Assembly: GCA_021604145.1 (NCBI GenBank)
Contig: BQIX01000001.1
Span: forward strand, 1-64,000
Reading direction: 5' to 3'
Length of the DNA: 64,000 nucleotides
Origin: Nitrospirales bacterium
GTDB taxonomy: Bacteria; Nitrospirota; Nitrospiria; Nitrospirales; UBA8639
The position numbers and the translations under genes were made by a program. Numbering within the stretch: the stretch's first letter is position 1; each line of letters begins with the position of its first letter. Below the pieces are notes generated by a model. The model made no database searches. It was not told where the DNA came from and saw only the letters and a list, made by a program, of their open reading frames with translations. Positions 44,663 through 52,707 of the stretch are shown here, piece by piece.

Positions 44663-45400
44663 GTGGCCTGGCAAGGTCTGAACGTTCTTGCTGTCGTTCC
44701 TGCTCGTGGAGGTAGCAAGGGAATCCCCCGTAAAAATTTATGTAAAGTGGGCGGGAAATCGTTAATTGCGCACGCCGCGCAAACAGTCAACGCTCTTGAG
44801 TGGATTGATCACGCCATTCTCTCAACTGATGATGAGGAGATGGCTGAAGAAGGTCGTGTCCATGGTCTGGATGTGCCATTTCTTAGACCGGCAGAATTTT
44901 CAAGTGATCAGGCGATGGCTCTTGGCATGTGGCAACATGCGTGGTTGCAAGGTGAAGCGTACTATCATTGTCGATTTGATCTTTCTATTCTTTTACAGCC
45001 GACCACTCCCTTACGGAAGCCTGAGGAAGTCGAACGAACCATACGGACTCTCGTTGAGGGGAGTCATCATGCAGCGGCGACGGTGAGTCGTGTGCCTGGT
45101 CATTATACGCCTCATAAAATACTCACTCTTGATCCCGCTGGTTGTGTGAATTTTTATCTTGAGGAAGGAGCGCAACATTCGTCACGACAAACAATTCCTC
45201 CCTATTATTCACGGAATGGCTTATGTTATGCCGTGACGAGAGAGACCCTGCTGACGAGCGGCCATATTGTGGAAGAGGATTGTGTTGGAGTCGTTATTGA
45301 TCGGCCTATTATTAATATTGATGAACCGTTTGAACTTGATTTGGCGAATGTCATGTTTGCGCGTGAGCAAGACGCTCAGGCTGAGCATCCAGCACGATAA
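44663..45400 (+). CDS. neuA: CMP-nonulosonic acid cytidylyltransferase (NeuA-like)
   Basis: A 245-residue protein, starting at GTG 44663 with AGGAGG 4 nt upstream (an earlier GTG at 44639 lacks one). The opening LAVVPARGGSKGIPRKNL is the CMP-NeuNAc synthetase signature, LLQPTTPLRKPEEVE and NGLCYAVTRETLL follow, and the metal site is IDEPFELD. It activates a nonulosonic acid (N-acetylneuraminic, legionaminic or pseudaminic) as a CMP sugar. It is the first of three genes in the same direction. Substrate specificity cannot be read by eye. Confidence 0.85.
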   Translation: MAWQGLNVLAVVPARGGSKGIPRKNLCKVGGKSLIAHAAQTVNALEWIDHAILSTDDEEMAEEGRVHGLDVPFLRPAEFSSDQAMALGMWQHAWLQGEAYYHCRFDLSILLQPTTPLRKPEEVERTIRTLVEGSHHAAATVSRVPGHYTPHKILTLDPAGCVNFYLEEGAQHSSRQTIPPYYSRNGLCYAVTRETLLTSGHIVEEDCVGVVIDRPIINIDEPFELDLANVMFAREQDAQAEHPAR

Positions 45401-45448
45401 TGATTTTACATTGGTAATCGTTTATAACCACATCCCGCAGACGAGCTT

Positions 45449-46489
45449 ATGATACATCCTACTTGGCTTCAAGAACCTGTTCCAGGTTCTGCATGTGCCA
45501 TTATCGCGGAGGTTGGTCAATCTCACGATGGCAGCTTAGGGTTGGCCCATGCCTTCATCGATGCCATTGCCGATGCGGGGGCCGATGCGGTCAAGTTTCA
45601 AACGCATATTGCTGCTGCGGAAAGTACCGAAGCCGAACCTTGGCGCAAGTCATTTAGTCTTCAAGACAAAACACGATACGATTATTGGCGTCGTATGGAA
45701 TTTACACAAGAGCAGTGGGTGGGATTACAGGATCATGCGAAGAAAAGAGGGTTATGTTTTCTCAGCTCTCCGTTTTCTCTCGAGGCGGTTCAGCTCCTCA
45801 CCGATGTGGGCGTTCAAGCCTGGAAAGTACCCTCAGGGGAGATCACCAACTTTCCCTTATTGGAATCGATGGCGGCGACGAATCTGCCGATTATTTTGTC
45901 GACCGGCATGAGTGTTGTTGAAGAAATCGATGCAGCCGTTCAGCATGTCCGTGAGCGGACTGAGGCCTTGGCCGTGTTTCAATGTACCTCGCGGTATCCT
46001 TGTCCTCCAGAGCACATTGGCTTGAATGTGCTTACGCAGTTTCGAGAGCGATATGGGTGTTCGGTCGGATTGTCGGATCATTCTGGAGTGATCTATCCCG
46101 GCTTAGCCGCTGCAACGATTGGTATTGAAGTTTTGGAAGTTCATGTCACGCTTAGCCGTGAAATGTTTGGCCCCGATGTTCCAGCATCAATCACAACAGA
46201 AGAACTCCGGCAGTTGGTTGACGGCATTCGGATGATCGAAACCATAAACGCCAATCCGGTGACGAAAACCTCCTTGCCGGAGGATATTGCCTCGCTGCGA
46301 GACATTTTCATGAAAAGTCTCGTCGCCGTCGATGATTTACCCGCAGGCACGGTCTTGGCCCGCGAGCATCTTGCCATTAAAAAACCTGGGACAGGGGTTC
46401 CACCCAGCCAACTGTCGACATTGCTCGGCCGGTCTTTGCGCAGCGCCGTGAAGCGTGATACCTGTATCATGATGGAAGATGTGGAGTAG
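45449..46489 (+). CDS. neuB: Nonulosonic acid synthase (NeuB-like)
   Basis: A 346-residue protein with an N-terminal NeuB TIM barrel and a C-terminal SAF domain. Motifs include AIIAEVGQSHDGSL, AGADAVKFQTH, FSSPFSLEAV-like FLSSPFSLEAV, KVPSGEITN, LSTGM, and VGLSDHSG, with HVTLSREMFGPDVPAS near 230-245. The SAF domain runs from about 285 (RSLVAVDDLPAGTVL) to the end. It condenses an N-acyl hexosamine with phosphoenolpyruvate. It lies 49 bp after neuA and 5 bp before neuC, so clearly in one operon. Confidence 0.9.
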   Translation: MIHPTWLQEPVPGSACAIIAEVGQSHDGSLGLAHAFIDAIADAGADAVKFQTHIAAAESTEAEPWRKSFSLQDKTRYDYWRRMEFTQEQWVGLQDHAKKRGLCFLSSPFSLEAVQLLTDVGVQAWKVPSGEITNFPLLESMAATNLPIILSTGMSVVEEIDAAVQHVRERTEALAVFQCTSRYPCPPEHIGLNVLTQFRERYGCSVGLSDHSGVIYPGLAAATIGIEVLEVHVTLSREMFGPDVPASITTEELRQLVDGIRMIETINANPVTKTSLPEDIASLRDIFMKSLVAVDDLPAGTVLAREHLAIKKPGTGVPPSQLSTLLGRSLRSAVKRDTCIMMEDVE

Positions 46490-46494
46490 CCGGT

Positions 46495-47655
46495 ATGGAA
46501 AAACGTAAAGTGTGCGTGGTCATTACGGCGAGGCCGAGTTACTCACGTATTCGGTCGGCGCTAGAGGCCATTCGAGATCATGCGGGTCTTGAGTTGCAAC
46601 TGGTTGTTGCGGCTTCCGCGCTCTTGGACCGCTACGGCAGTACGAATCAGGTGATTGAAAAAGATGGATTCACCATTCATCGCCGTGTTTATATGATCGT
46701 GGAAGGCGAAAACCCCGTGACCTCGGCCAAGTCGACCGGGTTAGGGCTTGCGGAGATGGCGACCGTATTCGATGATCTCAAACCTGATGTCGTGGTGACG
46801 ATTGCGGATCGGTTTGAAACGATGGCGACGGCCGTGTGTGCGTCTTACATGAATATTCCGTTGGTCCATATTCAGGGTGGCGAAATCACCGGATCGATTG
46901 ATGAGAAAGTTCGACATGCCGTGACCAAGTTGGCTGATCTGCATTTTGTGTCGACAGAACGAGCAGGGGAGCGAGTCGTGCGGATGGGAGAACGGCCTGA
47001 TCGTGTCTTTGTGACCGGGTGCCCGTCTATAGATCTCGCCAAACAGGCTATCGCTCGCCCTCAGATGAGCGTGGATACGTTTTTTAAGAAGTATGGAGGT
47101 GTCGGGGACGAATTTGATGTGACGAAGGGATACATCGTGGTCTTACAACATCCCGTCACCACGGAGTTTCAACAAGCTCGGCAGCATATCGAAGAAACGT
47201 TGCATGCGGTGAGTGCAAGCGGATTTCCGACATTGTGGTTTTGGCCGAATGTGGATGCGGGGTCGGATGGCACATCCCAAGGCATTCGCGTGTTTCGAGA
47301 GCATCATCAGCTTCCCAATGTCCACTTTTTCAGAAATTTACCGCCAGATATTTTTGTGCAAATCATCTATCACAGTCAGTGTCTTGTCGGAAATTCCAGT
47401 GCAGGCATTCGGGAGTGTTCTTATTTGGGTGTACCTGCCGTGAACATCGGCAGTCGCCAGGCCGGACGTGATCGGGGTGTCAATGTGATCGACGTGGGAT
47501 ATGACAGGAACGAGATTCTCGCAGCCATTCAAAAGCAAGCGTCGATAGGGCAAGTGGCAGAAGACCTACTCTACGGTTCCGGTGACGCCGGGCAACGTAT
47601 CGCAGACGTATTAGCAGACGTGACACTTACCTTCGAAAAGAAACTGACCTACTAA
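46495..47655 (+). CDS. neuC: Hydrolysing UDP-GlcNAc 2-epimerase (NeuC/LegG-like)
   Basis: A 386-residue enzyme of the NeuC family: VCVVITARPSYSRIRSALEAI, TIADRFETMATAVCASYMNIPLVHIQGGEITGSIDEKVRHA (seen as adjacent blocks), FVTGCPSIDLA, YIVVLQHPVTTEF and VGNSSAGIRECSYLGVPAVNIGSRQAGR. The hydrolysing members turn UDP-GlcNAc (or the bacillosamine derivative) into free ManNAc-type sugars for NeuB. It has GGAG eight nt before the start. With NeuA and NeuB it gives the complete core route from a UDP-sugar to a CMP-nonulosonic acid. Confidence 0.9.
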   Translation: MEKRKVCVVITARPSYSRIRSALEAIRDHAGLELQLVVAASALLDRYGSTNQVIEKDGFTIHRRVYMIVEGENPVTSAKSTGLGLAEMATVFDDLKPDVVVTIADRFETMATAVCASYMNIPLVHIQGGEITGSIDEKVRHAVTKLADLHFVSTERAGERVVRMGERPDRVFVTGCPSIDLAKQAIARPQMSVDTFFKKYGGVGDEFDVTKGYIVVLQHPVTTEFQQARQHIEETLHAVSASGFPTLWFWPNVDAGSDGTSQGIRVFREHHQLPNVHFFRNLPPDIFVQIIYHSQCLVGNSSAGIRECSYLGVPAVNIGSRQAGRDRGVNVIDVGYDRNEILAAIQKQASIGQVAEDLLYGSGDAGQRIADVLADVTLTFEKKLTY

Positions 47656-47660
47656 ATCAT

Positions 47661-47826
47661 GTTTTAGAAAAAGGGAACATTCTACTTTTTTCGGGTGTTC
47701 AGTTTCGATGACGTCTTGTAGGTATTTCTCTGTTCAGAGTATGAGCCAATGCGTGCTGTTTTTCAGTTGAGAGATACAACGTGGCACAAGATCGGATGTC
47801 AAAAAGTAGAATGTCTTTTTCTAAAC
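47661..47826. mobile_element. MITE-like element with imperfect terminal inverted repeats
   Basis: The left end (47661-47690) and right end (47801-47826) are near-perfect inverted repeats: GTTTTAGAAAAAG followed by CATTCTACTTTTT on the left, and the complement of GTTTAGAAAAAGACATTC and TACTTTTT on the right. They enclose about 110 bp without a gene. The element lies 5 bp after the neuC stop and 8 bp before the vapC end. No transposase is present, so it would depend on an element elsewhere. A long hairpin acting as a terminator for both converging genes is also possible. Confidence 0.55.
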
Positions 47827-47834
47827 GAACAAAC

Positions 47835-48227
47835 TCAAAGAACTGTGCGAAGTCCTAAGTAGCGAACCATTGGGTCAAAATCTCGATCGGAGTAAAGGAG
47901 AGGGAGGTCTTGAGCAATACAAAATGTCCCAATCATAACATCGATCGTTTTGCGGACCGTGACGCCACGTTTGCGAAGGGTTCGGGAGTGTTGAGCGCTC
48001 GTAAGGGCAAGAGATGGTCCCAGCATTGGCACGACGGGAAACGCATGGAGAAGTTTTCGCGCAGTCTCGAAATGAGCATCGTGCTGAAATCCTTGTAAGA
48101 CTTCCGTCAGAATAAGGTCTCCAAGCAAGACCTCTTGACTACCCAACAGGTCATCAAAGACTTCGGTTTCTTGCGTGGAGACGTTGTTGAAATAATCAAT
48201 CCACACGAAGGTATCCACAACGGTCAT
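47835..48227 (-). CDS. vapC: VapC-type PIN-domain toxin
   Basis: A 130-residue PIN-domain nuclease. It opens MTVVDTFVWIDYFNN (first Asp), has LILTEVLQGF (Glu), RKTIDVMIGTFCI (third acidic) and LLYSDRDFDPM (fourth). All four catalytic positions look intact. The start overlaps the antitoxin stop as ATGA. It would cut RNA when the antitoxin is degraded. It lies at the edge of an accessory island. Confidence 0.9.
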   Translation of the reverse strand: MTVVDTFVWIDYFNNVSTQETEVFDDLLGSQEVLLGDLILTEVLQGFQHDAHFETARKLLHAFPVVPMLGPSLALTSAQHSRTLRKRGVTVRKTIDVMIGTFCIAQDLPLLYSDRDFDPMVRYLGLRTVL

Positions 48228-48424
48228 AATTTGGTATCACGTCTCATGGCTTCGAGGTTTCCGGTCCACCTAAGCTTGCCGCGATATTTCTTGACTGCCT
48301 GTTGTCGTTGAAGGCGAAGCAAGACCTTCAGCCCTTCTTCTACCACCCCCTTCTTGGTTGTAATGCCCGTGACGCGTTGTTCATCGGCGAGCAATTGGTC
48401 GTCTATAACGATATTGGTATGCAT
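48224..48424 (-). CDS. vapB: VapB-type antitoxin
   Basis: A 66-residue VapB-type antitoxin: MHTNIVIDDQLLADEQRVTG, then TTKKGVVEEGLKVLLRLQRQQA, a ribbon-helix-helix DNA-binding region with a toxin-binding tail (KYRGKLRWTGNLEAMRRD). AGGAG lies 8 nt upstream of ATG 48424. A palindromic site 17 bp upstream is the likely autoregulation operator. It is encoded immediately before vapC with a 4-bp overlap. Confidence 0.85.
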   Translation of the reverse strand: MHTNIVIDDQLLADEQRVTGITTKKGVVEEGLKVLLRLQRQQAVKKYRGKLRWTGNLEAMRRDTKL

Positions 48425-48440
48425 GGTAAACTCCTGTAAT

Positions 48441-48466
48441 GTGTATGATTATATAGTATTATACAC
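48441..48466. promoter_or_regulatory. Palindromic operator/promoter of vapBC
   Basis: GTGTAT at 48441-48446 mirrors ATACAC at 48461-48466 around an AT-rich core that can serve as a -10 element on the minus strand. Position directly upstream of vapB fits autoregulation by the VapBC complex. Confidence 0.55.
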
Positions 48467-48521
48467 GTTAGGATTTGGCAGGGCGTGTGGTTGACATGAT
48501 GACGATTTGAGCATGTGGATC

Positions 48522-48886
48522 CGTCTATCGTGAGTAAACGGGCGGGCTTCGGAATGAAATGCACAAGGCTTCGACGTCAAACCTTGGGAACGCATCGTAG
48601 ATGGCTTGGCGTGCGTAGAGTCGAGGGCTATGTCGTAAAATAGGCAACGTGTCCTTGATACGATTCCACATGAATGCGGCATCATAGGTTTCGACAGGAT
48701 TCGGGGGAGTCGCGAGCTGGGAGGACTGAAGGGACTCACCCTGCGGATGCATGCATTGAATGATAGAGAAGTCTTCATAGCCGCCACCATACAGCGAATT
48801 TATCACATCAGGGAAATCTCACCTGCCGTTTTTTGGAGCATAGGGGAACCGGAAAACATGATAAAACTAGTCTTGACCCCAATTTC
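48522..48886. repeat. Direct repeat, copy 1 (365 bp)
   Basis: Nearly identical to 51308-51656. It begins CGTCTATCGTGAG and ends GACCCCAATTTC in both copies. This copy is longer by an 18 bp stretch near 48575. On the minus strand both copies retain an open frame with ETYDAAFMWNRIKDTLPILRH-like residues, which may be a decayed gene; I do not recognise it. The two copies bracket the orphan RHS tip and a lipoprotein gene. Confidence 0.8.
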
Positions 48887-48998
48887 TAAATGAATTTGTC
48901 AGTGTTATAGGACCCTCTTCCGAGAAATAATTTTCTAAAACTTCTTTTCCCCTTGAATTCAAGGTTTTGACACTCAGCTCTCGATGACGTTCGTCAAA

Positions 48999-49619
48999 TC
49001 AGAATATAGCTTTTTGATTTGCTTCTATAATGCCTGCCTGAACGGCATTATAAATGAGCGTATCCCAACCCCCAGGATCATTGATGAACATCAATAGCGG
49101 AAAAAACGGTAAAAGTAAAAGTCCGTTAATTTTCCTCTCTTGATCTGACGTTTTAAGTTTTCCCAGAATCATGCCTTGCTTATCTTGTATCGTCATCTGA
49201 AGTTGAATGGTATTTGTTACGGTATGGGGGATAAGCCAGAGGGTTATATTGGAAAGGCGGACCATTGGAGCGTTATATTGTCGTGTCCCAGTCAGTATGA
49301 GGTCTACCTGATAGTCTGCGTTTTGATTGCCTATCAACACATGTGGAAATAATCCAGAATCTTTAAAGGCCAGTACTGTTGTGGCTGCCGCTTCTTTCAA
49401 AAATATACGAGCTATGTAGGTCTCTCCGGAATCCCATTCATCACGGTATTCAGGTGTTATGTTTATGCTTATAGACCGTGAAATTCCTCTTAGTTCGCTG
49501 GGACCACGGGGATCGATTGGCCATGGAAATCTAGATGGTGTTCCTTCATTCAGCGTGAGTGAACAAGCGGACAGTGAACAACTTGACCAAAGAACAAGTA
49601 GGAAAAATATATATTTCAA
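48999..49619 (-). CDS. Predicted lipoprotein, candidate immunity protein
   Basis: A 206-residue protein with a lipoprotein signal peptide: a hydrophobic stretch (YIFFLLVLWSSCSLSAC) with the lipobox LSAC. The mature part holds a mixed beta/alpha domain (ISINITPEYRDEWDSGETYIARIFLKE; YQVDLILTGTRQYNA) and a hydrophobic segment near 165-180. No family is recognised. It lies directly downstream of an RHS C-terminal tip on the same strand. RHS loci commonly place immunity genes there, so a periplasm-facing immunity lipoprotein is a reasonable inference. Confidence 0.6.
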   Translation of the reverse strand: MKYIFFLLVLWSSCSLSACSLTLNEGTPSRFPWPIDPRGPSELRGISRSISINITPEYRDEWDSGETYIARIFLKEAAATTVLAFKDSGLFPHVLIGNQNADYQVDLILTGTRQYNAPMVRLSNITLWLIPHTVTNTIQLQMTIQDKQGMILGKLKTSDQERKINGLLLLPFFPLLMFINDPGGWDTLIYNAVQAGIIEANQKAIF

Positions 49620-49718
49620 TCGTGTAAAGATCCTAGTGTAATTATGTATGCCAAATGCTGTATGCGCATCGCACTTTCAATTTATGATCGCTTTCTAATA
49701 TATATGCTGGCAGCACTA

Positions 49719-51157
49719 TTAAAATTTTCCAGAAGCTTTACATCGCCCGCCTTCTTGGCAAAATGACTTTATTAAAGGCAGCGCTTGTTGCCCTACCACA
49801 GTTCCAGCGCCAAAGGAACCGGCTGCTCCAACTACATGCACTCGATTCGTTTCTAGGAATTGTCCAAGAGCGACTGCCGTTTCATTAATGACTCTTAGTA
49901 ATCCATCCAGAGAACCAGGAGCACTTGGATGAATTTTTGTTGAATTATTTATATTTTGTAATGCTTTCATGAAATCACTATTCTCAACGTATTCTGTAAT
50001 GAGTGTATCAAATGCAGGTGCGATAGCCTGAAGGCCCCCTGCAAGCGCAGCGCTTGTACCTGCTCCAATCCCTGCTCCTAATAGGACATCTGCAAAGCTT
50101 CCTCTCCCTCCTGCAAAACTCGTCGCAGCTCCACTTCCGAATCCACCAATAGCGCCAACCTGTGACGCGATACTAAGTTTTGATAAATATGACAATGAGT
50201 TAAATGCTGCACCCGTTGGAGCGTAATACGACGCAAATCCTCCTGTAAGTGCTCCTACGGATGTACCGAATAACACTCCCTTGCTGATATCTCCTCCGTT
50301 GACTGCTGCTGAGTATCCGCCAATGGCCCCAGTAGTGGCTGCGCCAATGGCCGCACCTGTTGCCCAACCTCCACACCCACCACAATACCAGCTTGCAGCA
50401 GTGGTTCCGATTATAACCTCCCCCGCTAAGACATATCGACCACTCTTGGACTGCGTTAACATTGCCGTCCCAAGTATGCCTGACTGAAGGGGGGAGAGGA
50501 AGGGGACTGGAACAATGCCAACTTGAATGCCAAAGCTCAGTGCGGTAAACCCGGTCTTGCCCAGTTTTTCTTGCAGTGTTTTACTAACTTTCTTAAATCC
50601 TTTTTTTATGGATTTCAAGCCAAAATGCCCAGATAGATCGGTGTAGAGAATTGGATTGTTATTGGCGTATGCATACCGATTGAGGGCTTGTGGATCGGTG
50701 GTGCTGGGCACAATGGTATCGGCTGAGATAAACCGGCCCAGCACAGGATCATAGTACCGGGCTTCGTAACTTGGGAACCTGTAATCGCGAAGGAACAACA
50801 GGAAAAAGGCGTGTGTAATGTAGATGTCATGGCACTGGCCATGCGCCTACCCCCGGACCGTGACCAAGGGGCTGGACGATCATCTCGTTCTTTTCCGGTA
50901 TATCTGTAGGGAACATTGGCTGTTCCACTGCTACTCCCGGAAGAATAGCTCCACGAAAACGTGACAGTACTTCCAGGGAGTACACTCCCAGGAGTTGGGG
51001 TTATCGTCGTCGACGGAGTTCCACTATGGGAGACTAAATGAAGCAGAGGATTGGTTGATGTATGAGCCAATTGTGGCACCACAAAGCGAAGGCTGTAGAT
51101 GCCCCCACCTTGGCGAATGGTGGCTGACGGTACTCGATCTGTCGTTGGGCTTACCAC
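49719..51157 (-). pseudogene. Orphan RHS core fragment and C-terminal tip
   Basis: The minus strand from 51157 repeats the large RHS gene's segment VSPTTDRVPSATIRQGG to VPYRYTGKE, then is broken by about 100 bp of unrelated sequence (50790-50885). The RHS core then resumes in another frame: YEARYYDPVLGRFISADTIVP at about 50760, open to 49719. After the core comes a distinct tip of about 300 residues rich in Gly/Ala (for example GAATTGAIGGYSAAVNGG), different from the main gene's tip. This is the classic orphan rhs-CT layout, but the insertion destroys the link to the core. The tip may only be used after recombination into the main gene. Confidence 0.7.
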
Positions 51158-51307
51158 TTTACATTAGGGTCGAGTCTAGTTTTATACAGTTATGTTACCA
51201 CGCGTGGATCGGAATGGGTCGTTAGGGAATACATTCGTGGGATAGGTTAAGGATCGCTATCAATAGTGAACAAGCGAAATTTACCCGGCCCGTCTTTGTT
51301 GAGGGGT

Positions 51308-51656
51308 CGTCTATCGTGAGCCAACCGGGCGAGCTTCGGAATGAAATGCACGTGGCTTCGACATCGTAGATGGCTTGGCGTGCGTAGAGTCGAGGGCTAT
51401 GTCGTAAAATAGGCAACGTGTCCTTGATACGATTCCACATGAATGCGGCATCATAGGTTACGACAAGAATCGGGGGAGTAGCGAGCTGGGAGGACTGAAG
51501 GGACTTACCCTGCGGATGCATGCATTGAATGATATGAGAAGTCTTCATAGCCGCCACTATATAGCGAATTCATCACATCAGGGAAATCTCACCTGCCGTT
51601 TTTCGGAGCATAGGGGAACCGGAAAACATGATAAAACTAGTCTTGACCCCAATTTC
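51308..51656. repeat. Direct repeat, copy 2 (349 bp)
   Basis: Second copy of the repeat at 48522-48886, lacking the 18 bp internal stretch and with scattered substitutions. It lies upstream of the orphan RHS fragment, so the copies flank the module 48887-51307. The same orientation means recombination between them would delete that module. Confidence 0.8.
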
Positions 51657-52129
51657 CAATTTCGAGATTTGATTGGCCGCTCCCTCCCCCCCGTTTCTGC
51701 TCCTGCTGATGGGAGCAACTGAGTCGCCTCGACGATGAGCCAACAAGGGGTTGGAGCTCACGGGTGGGCCGCCCGCAAGCAGCCATACGATTTGTGTGTT
51801 TCCTCAATGGACATCCGTCGGGCACGGACGGTTTTCTGGGGCACACGCGTGCCAGGGACCGAAGGCTTCCCCCACGGGGACGGGCTTCCCGGTCTTGATC
51901 CTGATGGGTGACTGGTGCGGCTCCGTAACTGAGACGACATCAACAAGACTGAAAACCCAGCTGCGAAGTCAGTTTGCTCTCAACAGAGCAAGAAGAAAGC
52001 GTTTCTCAACAATAGCAGAAAAGACAGAGGAGTTATGTCTCCACTTGACAACGCCTGCTAATGGGTGACTCCAAGATTGACTCCCAAGGTCAAGATCTAT
52101 CTGCATGTTCAGATTCTTGGAGCCACCTC
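51657..52129. other. Unrecognised non-coding or decayed segment
   Basis: About 470 bp. The first 300 bp are GC-rich and unlike the AT-rich flanks. Open frames occur on both strands but have no ribosome binding site or domain I know. It may be a decayed insertion element or a structured RNA. No terminator is visible. Confidence 0.35.
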
Positions 52130-52669
52130 TTATAACCCTTCTTCAAAAGAATTAGCGAATTTATATGACTTAATGAATTGCTCAATCAAATGTTCTAGGT
52201 CAGACTCTAATTTTTGACTAGACACTTCGTCAATGATAACTGAATTTGATAGCCCATAAGACCAGGTTATAGCATCCGTTTCTAGTTCTCGAGACCTGTT
52301 TAAATTTACTTTTTCTATTAAGGAAAGTTTTTGTGTGTAGAGGGACTTTTGGGGCAGCCCTTTAATAGGTGTTGCCTTTAGCGTTAATTTTAAGTTTGCC
52401 GTTATATCCTCATCCTTATTCAGCCTAAGACCTGAGGCACTAAAGAGCCTATATGCTTTCTGATAAAGTTTTTCTTTGTATTGCCCATCATCAACTGAAA
52501 GCGAAATAATTAGACGAACATTGTCCAGCTTCAACCCTACAAGTGTGGAAATATATGTTGTTGGATCTGACTTTCTCTGACTTTCAGCAAACAACTGTTC
52601 GTTATTGCTAGTTTGAAAACCTACTACAATAAGAACAAAAATTCCGAGGAGTAATTTTTTTTGCACCAC
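52130..52669 (-). CDS. Secreted protein of unknown function, candidate immunity to the RHS tip
   Basis: A 179-residue protein with an N-terminal hydrophobic signal segment (KKLLLGIFVLIVVGF) and a likely cleavage near residue 30. The mature part is mixed, with VGLKLDNVRLIISLSVDDGQY near 45-65, LKLTLKATPIKG and a helical C-terminus (LESDLEHLIEQFIKSYKF). No family is recognised. It starts 38 bp downstream of the main RHS gene on the same strand, where an immunity gene is expected. A signal peptide would fit an RHS tip that acts in the periplasm or at the membrane. It is inference from position. Confidence 0.6.
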   Translation of the reverse strand: MVQKKLLLGIFVLIVVGFQTSNNEQLFAESQRKSDPTTYISTLVGLKLDNVRLIISLSVDDGQYKEKLYQKAYRLFSASGLRLNKDEDITANLKLTLKATPIKGLPQKSLYTQKLSLIEKVNLNRSRELETDAITWSYGLSNSVIIDEVSSQKLESDLEHLIEQFIKSYKFANSFEEGL

Positions 52670-52707
52670 TTTATAACCTCCATTAAACCATCGATCGTAA
52701 ATACAAG

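Noticed and set aside
51657-52070. Group II intron remnant
   Set aside because: No reverse transcriptase and no recognisable domain V hairpin.
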